A stretch of DNA of 64,000 nt, from NCBI GenBank assembly GCA_030141605.1, contig JAQGDQ010000239.1, positions 1-64,000 on the forward strand, written 5' to 3'. Shown here in pieces: positions 60,201 through 64,000 of the stretch. A program made the translations under genes and the position numbers. The stretch is from Tubiluchus corallicola. Its lineage: Eukaryota > Priapulida > Priapulimorpha > Priapulimorphida > Tubiluchidae. The notes beneath the pieces were generated by a model. It did not search any database. It saw only the letters and a list, made by a program, of their open reading frames with translations, and was not told the origin of the DNA. Each line of letters starts with the position of its first letter. Positions within the stretch are counted from its first letter, which is position 1.

Positions 60201-61924
60201 AAATAAAGCTAACGTCTTGACAAAATTTAGAGCACCATTTAGAGAATTACATCTGCAACAACAACAACTGTAATAACAACAATAATTATAGAGAACAACA
60301 GAAGCAGCATCAGGCGCAAACAACATTGATAACGTTAATGACAAAGAACAATAAAAAAACAAGAGCGAAAGCAACAGCTTGATAACAAAACAACAATAAC
60401 AACAGTGGTGGCATGTTTGCAACAAGTCAACAACAACACTATAGCTGATTTCATCGCTACTACTGCACCAAGAAAATCTAATGCAGCAGCAACGGTAAAA
60501 ACTGCAACAACGGGCATTTAAAAAACACATTATGCAGATAGAGCAATATGCATAGTATTTGATGAGATATTTTTGACTTTTTTTTCAAGTCTCAAAATAT
60601 TTTACATAATGACAGATAATCTCGACGCTACTCATGATATTATTGCAACGATGCCAGGGATATTTAACCTTTCTTATATTTTTATTAACGTAATAAAGAC
60701 GTCGTTATTTTTCTTTCCTTCTGGGTATTTAAGTTTACGTGTGTGTGATTTGTTTTCGGAGAGCGCTAGTTACTGATATATCACTGGAACACGCACAACC
60801 GCTCACGCGGGCGTGTCAAGCAGTGGCTGCGGGATAATGCGATATTTTTCTCAGCTGAGTGCATTAGAAGCCTGACAGCAAATAAGAGAAATGGCTCGCG
60901 TGTAATTGTAGGCTTCGGTTTAATGTCACCCCTGATGGCTAATGTTGATGGCGATCCTCCGATGCAGATGGTTAATAACTGATAATTAATCTATGAATTA
61001 AAGTTGAATACCTGGAGAATGGTGATGGACTTTGCCACATAGGACTTCTCAAGTAGAAGACGTTTAACTACAATTCACACATACTAGTACAGCTGTCTTG
61101 TCACGAATCGCGTTTCATTATTTTTGTACTAGGTCAGTTAATAATTGCTTTGTTCGTTTCGTCCTGTGGTATGCTAGGAACCAGTTACCACTCCCTTGTT
61201 GTTGTAAATAAAAACTTTGCATTTCATATCACGTCGTTCGTCTTATACTGTAGTAGGATCACCTCCCCGTAGTGTAATTTAGTATTATATAAAACTGTCA
61301 TTTTATGTAGTATATCCGTATAAAATTCCTTGTAACTTATTTTTCTTTAATGGTCTGTCTTGAAGGTATACGGGTAGACGTGTCCAGTAATCCTTAGCTC
61401 TTGGTTTTGTTTGGTTGTTATTTGAAATGGAGGTAATTTGGTTTTTGCAGCTTCTGAAGTAATAATGATGTTTCTTTTGCCGTGTTGTGTGTTATTTTGA
61501 GATGGTTTTTGATTTGTGATTATGCTGGTCTCTGATGCTAACAGTATTTTAATTTATTGTTGTTGGACTGTCAAATGTTTATTTTTTAATTCTTATGTTT
61601 GAATGTTGGAGTTGTTATAAAGTTTAGTGACGAAGTGTTTTGACTGTTGTGTTTTTTCAGATTGTTTTGTTGATTTGTTTATTTTGATTTATTTATTTAT
61701 AGCAAAGAATAAATTTTTAACAAATAAGCATTATAGATATTTACATTGTGCAATGTCGAAAATGTACGCTTATTTGTTTATGACATTTTCATTCGTTTAA
61801 ATTTCGCTTTTTGTAACAAAATTGAATTGTGTTAAAAGACTTATGATACATACTTTCGGTGGACAAAGCACATCTGGCTGTTCACTTTTTCACTTGTAAC
61901 TCTGTCACGCATTCCCTCGTCAAG

Positions 61925-61929
<5 letters not shown>
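57261..61929. other. Gene-free region with GC-richer patches
   Basis: GC-richer islands at 58300-58440, 60000-60200 and 60780-60960 stand out from the AT background. One at 60188-60197 holds CTGTCAATCA, the complement of a PBX/MEIS-type site. A 71-codon open frame lacking an early ATG runs 60770-60985 with no recognised domain. These could be regulatory islands or exons of an unseen gene. Confidence 0.3.
60235..60520 (+). repeat. CAA/AAC-rich degenerate simple repeat
   Basis: CAACAACAA-type triplets recur for about 280 bp (CTGCAACAACAACAACTG, AACAACAATAA, CAAAACAACAATAACAACAG), mixed with GCAGCA. No intact reading frame supports a poly-Gln protein. Confidence 0.75.

Positions 61930-62009
<80 letters not shown>
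61930..62009. repeat. Long (TA)n microsatellite
   Basis: About 40 uninterrupted TA units (80 bp), the longest simple repeat in the window. It is self-complementary and likely length-variable. Confidence 0.97.
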
Positions 62010-62011
<2 letters not shown>

Positions 62012-64000
62012 TGTTGACAACTGCTTATTAACTATTTCTTGGAAATTTACATATAATAACTCGGCGTGCATATCCCTTAATATTTCCAGCATAACAACTT
62101 TTATAAGCAACTTTAAAAATTTCAGAGTTTTCCATCTTTTTATTTTTGTACTCTGCCTTCCCACTAGTGGTCTACTTCGTCTGTAACGATCTTTTTTATA
62201 AAAAAATGTTCTTGTGAGTGACATAGTTTTTATCAACGGCAACAATTCACCTTTATTAAGTCTCCAAATGATGATTGTCGTCACCTTCATACGTGTATAC
62301 TTAATTGTTTACGTGATAAAATTTAAATTTTGATGCTATCTAGCAGATCTGTAACATTTCATTTGGGTTTATTTAAGTACGTTACAAATCGATATTGATT
62401 TTTCCGAAGGCAGTCTTTCAAAGCGGAAAGCAAAGTTACAAGTGATTAGGCCAAATTGAATGTTTCTGCTGTTCGGATAAAGTTTGCATCGTGGAAACCA
62501 CCTACCCTCATCTTGTATTCAGTCATTAACCACTTGCAGCTTTGTTGATTTGTATTCAGTTGACGATTCTACATGACTTCAAATTGCCTTCAATACGTTA
62601 ATGAAAATGCACGGCTTGTAAGCGGGTACAAGACTCTTAATTGTTTTCTGAAAGTCTTTCGTCGAATCATTCACTAGTTTCAGTAGTTTGTGCAATGCCA
62701 CTGTTAACTCAACCAAGGCAAGTTGGTTCGTGTTAAATAACTAAAAAGTGAGTTATAAATTGTAGTCTATATGACACACTCTGTGCAGTCAATGAATGTT
62801 AATCATGCTTATGGTAACTATAATTAAGAAATCAACTTTTGCCTTATTAATCACGCTAACTTCGCCCATTGCATCTGTTGCTCGCCTTTATGGTAGATGG
62901 ATGGTACTAAATTGCCACAGTGCTATATTGATCTGTGAATATTTTTGTCTGTCAAGTCATACCTGCGTTACAAAATGTTCAGCATGGTTGGGTAGGTTCT
63001 TATATTTTGTATTAAGAAAGTTACGGAACAGGTTTGCTATAACGTCTGACCGTCTGCTATTGCTGATTTTATCTGTCCAAGTGCTCTTCGGGAGACCCCA
63101 GCTTTGGATACAAAAAATTATGTAGCGAAAGAACATGATAAAGCTGAGTAAACTGAATAAAAATTGATTAAACCAAGCTTTTAAGGAGTTTCAAGCCGGC
63201 TATGATGCTGATACTTGACAAGTAATCGATTACTTTCCTGCATTTTCCAACTTTAACTGGTTTTTAATAGTCACGTGTTTAGTTTCTAGATTCACCAGGC
63301 GTATAATTTCTCACTGTTTCGCTGATGGCTTTTCTATGATCTACTATCTGCTTGCCATCTTGATTCTTTCTTGGCGTCATGTGTTTTCTACTTAAACTGC
63401 AAAGTATAATATTGATACTTGAGTGATAATAAGCTTCAAAGATTTGCTGCAATAGATAGGTAATTATGATAAATTGGTATGATGCCATTATTTTTTTTCA
63501 ATTTTTGTGTTTAACTGCTTAACTTTTAAGATAACATGATAGGAAAAGTAAAATTTACACTATGTAAGGAAAATACAAGAAATCGGGAAAACTAGCTGTT
63601 AGCCTATCACTCAATGTGCTTTTATAAGCGATACTACAGTGGAAATTCATGCGACTTTCTAAATTGGTAAATGTTTTTTCATTTATGACAAACACAGATA
63701 TAAAAAGGGCATTTTAGTAGTTTTTCATCAATTTCTGTGTTTTTTTTACTTCAGCAGTACTCGCAATTTGTTTTTTTTCAAATAATCTTATCAATATTTT
63801 TACTTTTTTTTAATTGCTGGAGACTGAAGCGTTTCGCGGAGTTCTACTTCCACTCTGCAAGTCTGCACTTTCAGCAGATCTAAATTATTGAAATTTCATA
63901 GATGTAGTATATCGAGTTTATCTATATAAAAATTATTTTCATTTTATCATTCAATGTAAATCTCTTATTGGCTTTACAGTTCATTTAATTTTAAAGCAGA
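62010..64000. other. Terminal gene-free region
   Basis: AT-rich with T-rich tracts near 63720-63820. Short open frames have no recognisable domains. Confidence 0.4.

Noticed and set aside
60195-60530. Cys-rich 111-codon - strand protein
   Set aside because: It is the reverse reading of a CAA/GCA-type simple repeat; the composition is an artefact of the repeat.
61841-62290. 149-codon - strand ORF with a poly Ile-Tyr stretch
   Set aside because: The central third is the (TA)n microsatellite translated; the remaining parts have no recognisable domain.

Overview
The window looks like about 64 kb of nuclear DNA from an invertebrate animal. It is AT-rich, has spliced genes with GT/AG introns, and carries many decayed transposable elements. 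I cannot name the species. The proteins look metazoan, but nothing in the DNA fixes the phylum. There are no operons, CRISPR arrays, rRNA genes or convincing functional tRNA genes.

Four protein-coding genes can be read. Two lie on the + strand: a spliced gene for the spliceosomal core protein SmB/B' (SNRPB, about 2364-10218) and a three-exon C2H2 zinc-finger gene with 11 fingers (13453-20280). Two lie on the - strand: a single-exon GPI-anchor ethanolamine-phosphate transferase subunit PIGF (23370-24056) and an eight-exon Rag GTPase of the RagC/RagD type (29292-34565, with a possible first coding exon at 35539-35583). The zinc-finger gene and PIGF converge. All four are housekeeping or nuclear functions and show no operon-like logic.

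The rest is accessory DNA. The left edge is a near-perfect 1475-bp palindrome (681-bp arms, 113-bp centre). The SNRPB introns hold a hAT-type MITE with a perfect 8-bp target duplication, a Penelope-like GIY-YIG endonuclease relic, a decayed THAP zinc-finger reading frame, pogo-like fragments and tRNA-derived SINE pieces. The large zinc-finger intron holds a broken Ty3/gypsy Gag-protease relic. From 38 to 45.5 kb there is an RTE-like LINE relic, then an apparent nest: hAT-like inverted repeats around a pogo-like element split by a 5'-truncated LINE reverse transcriptase.

From 48 to 64 kb I find no intact gene. This part holds a perfect 133-bp duplication, a 496-bp foldback element, a degenerate tandem array of about 112-bp units, a long (TA)n tract, and one short conserved-looking reading frame broken by a single TGA (51950-52207). 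It could be intergenic DNA or part of a large intron of a gene outside the window. I see no clear new biochemical system. The most unusual items are the edge palindrome, the SNRPB intron that appears to follow the start codon directly, the 15-residue acidic repeat in the zinc-finger protein, and the nested transposon stack.
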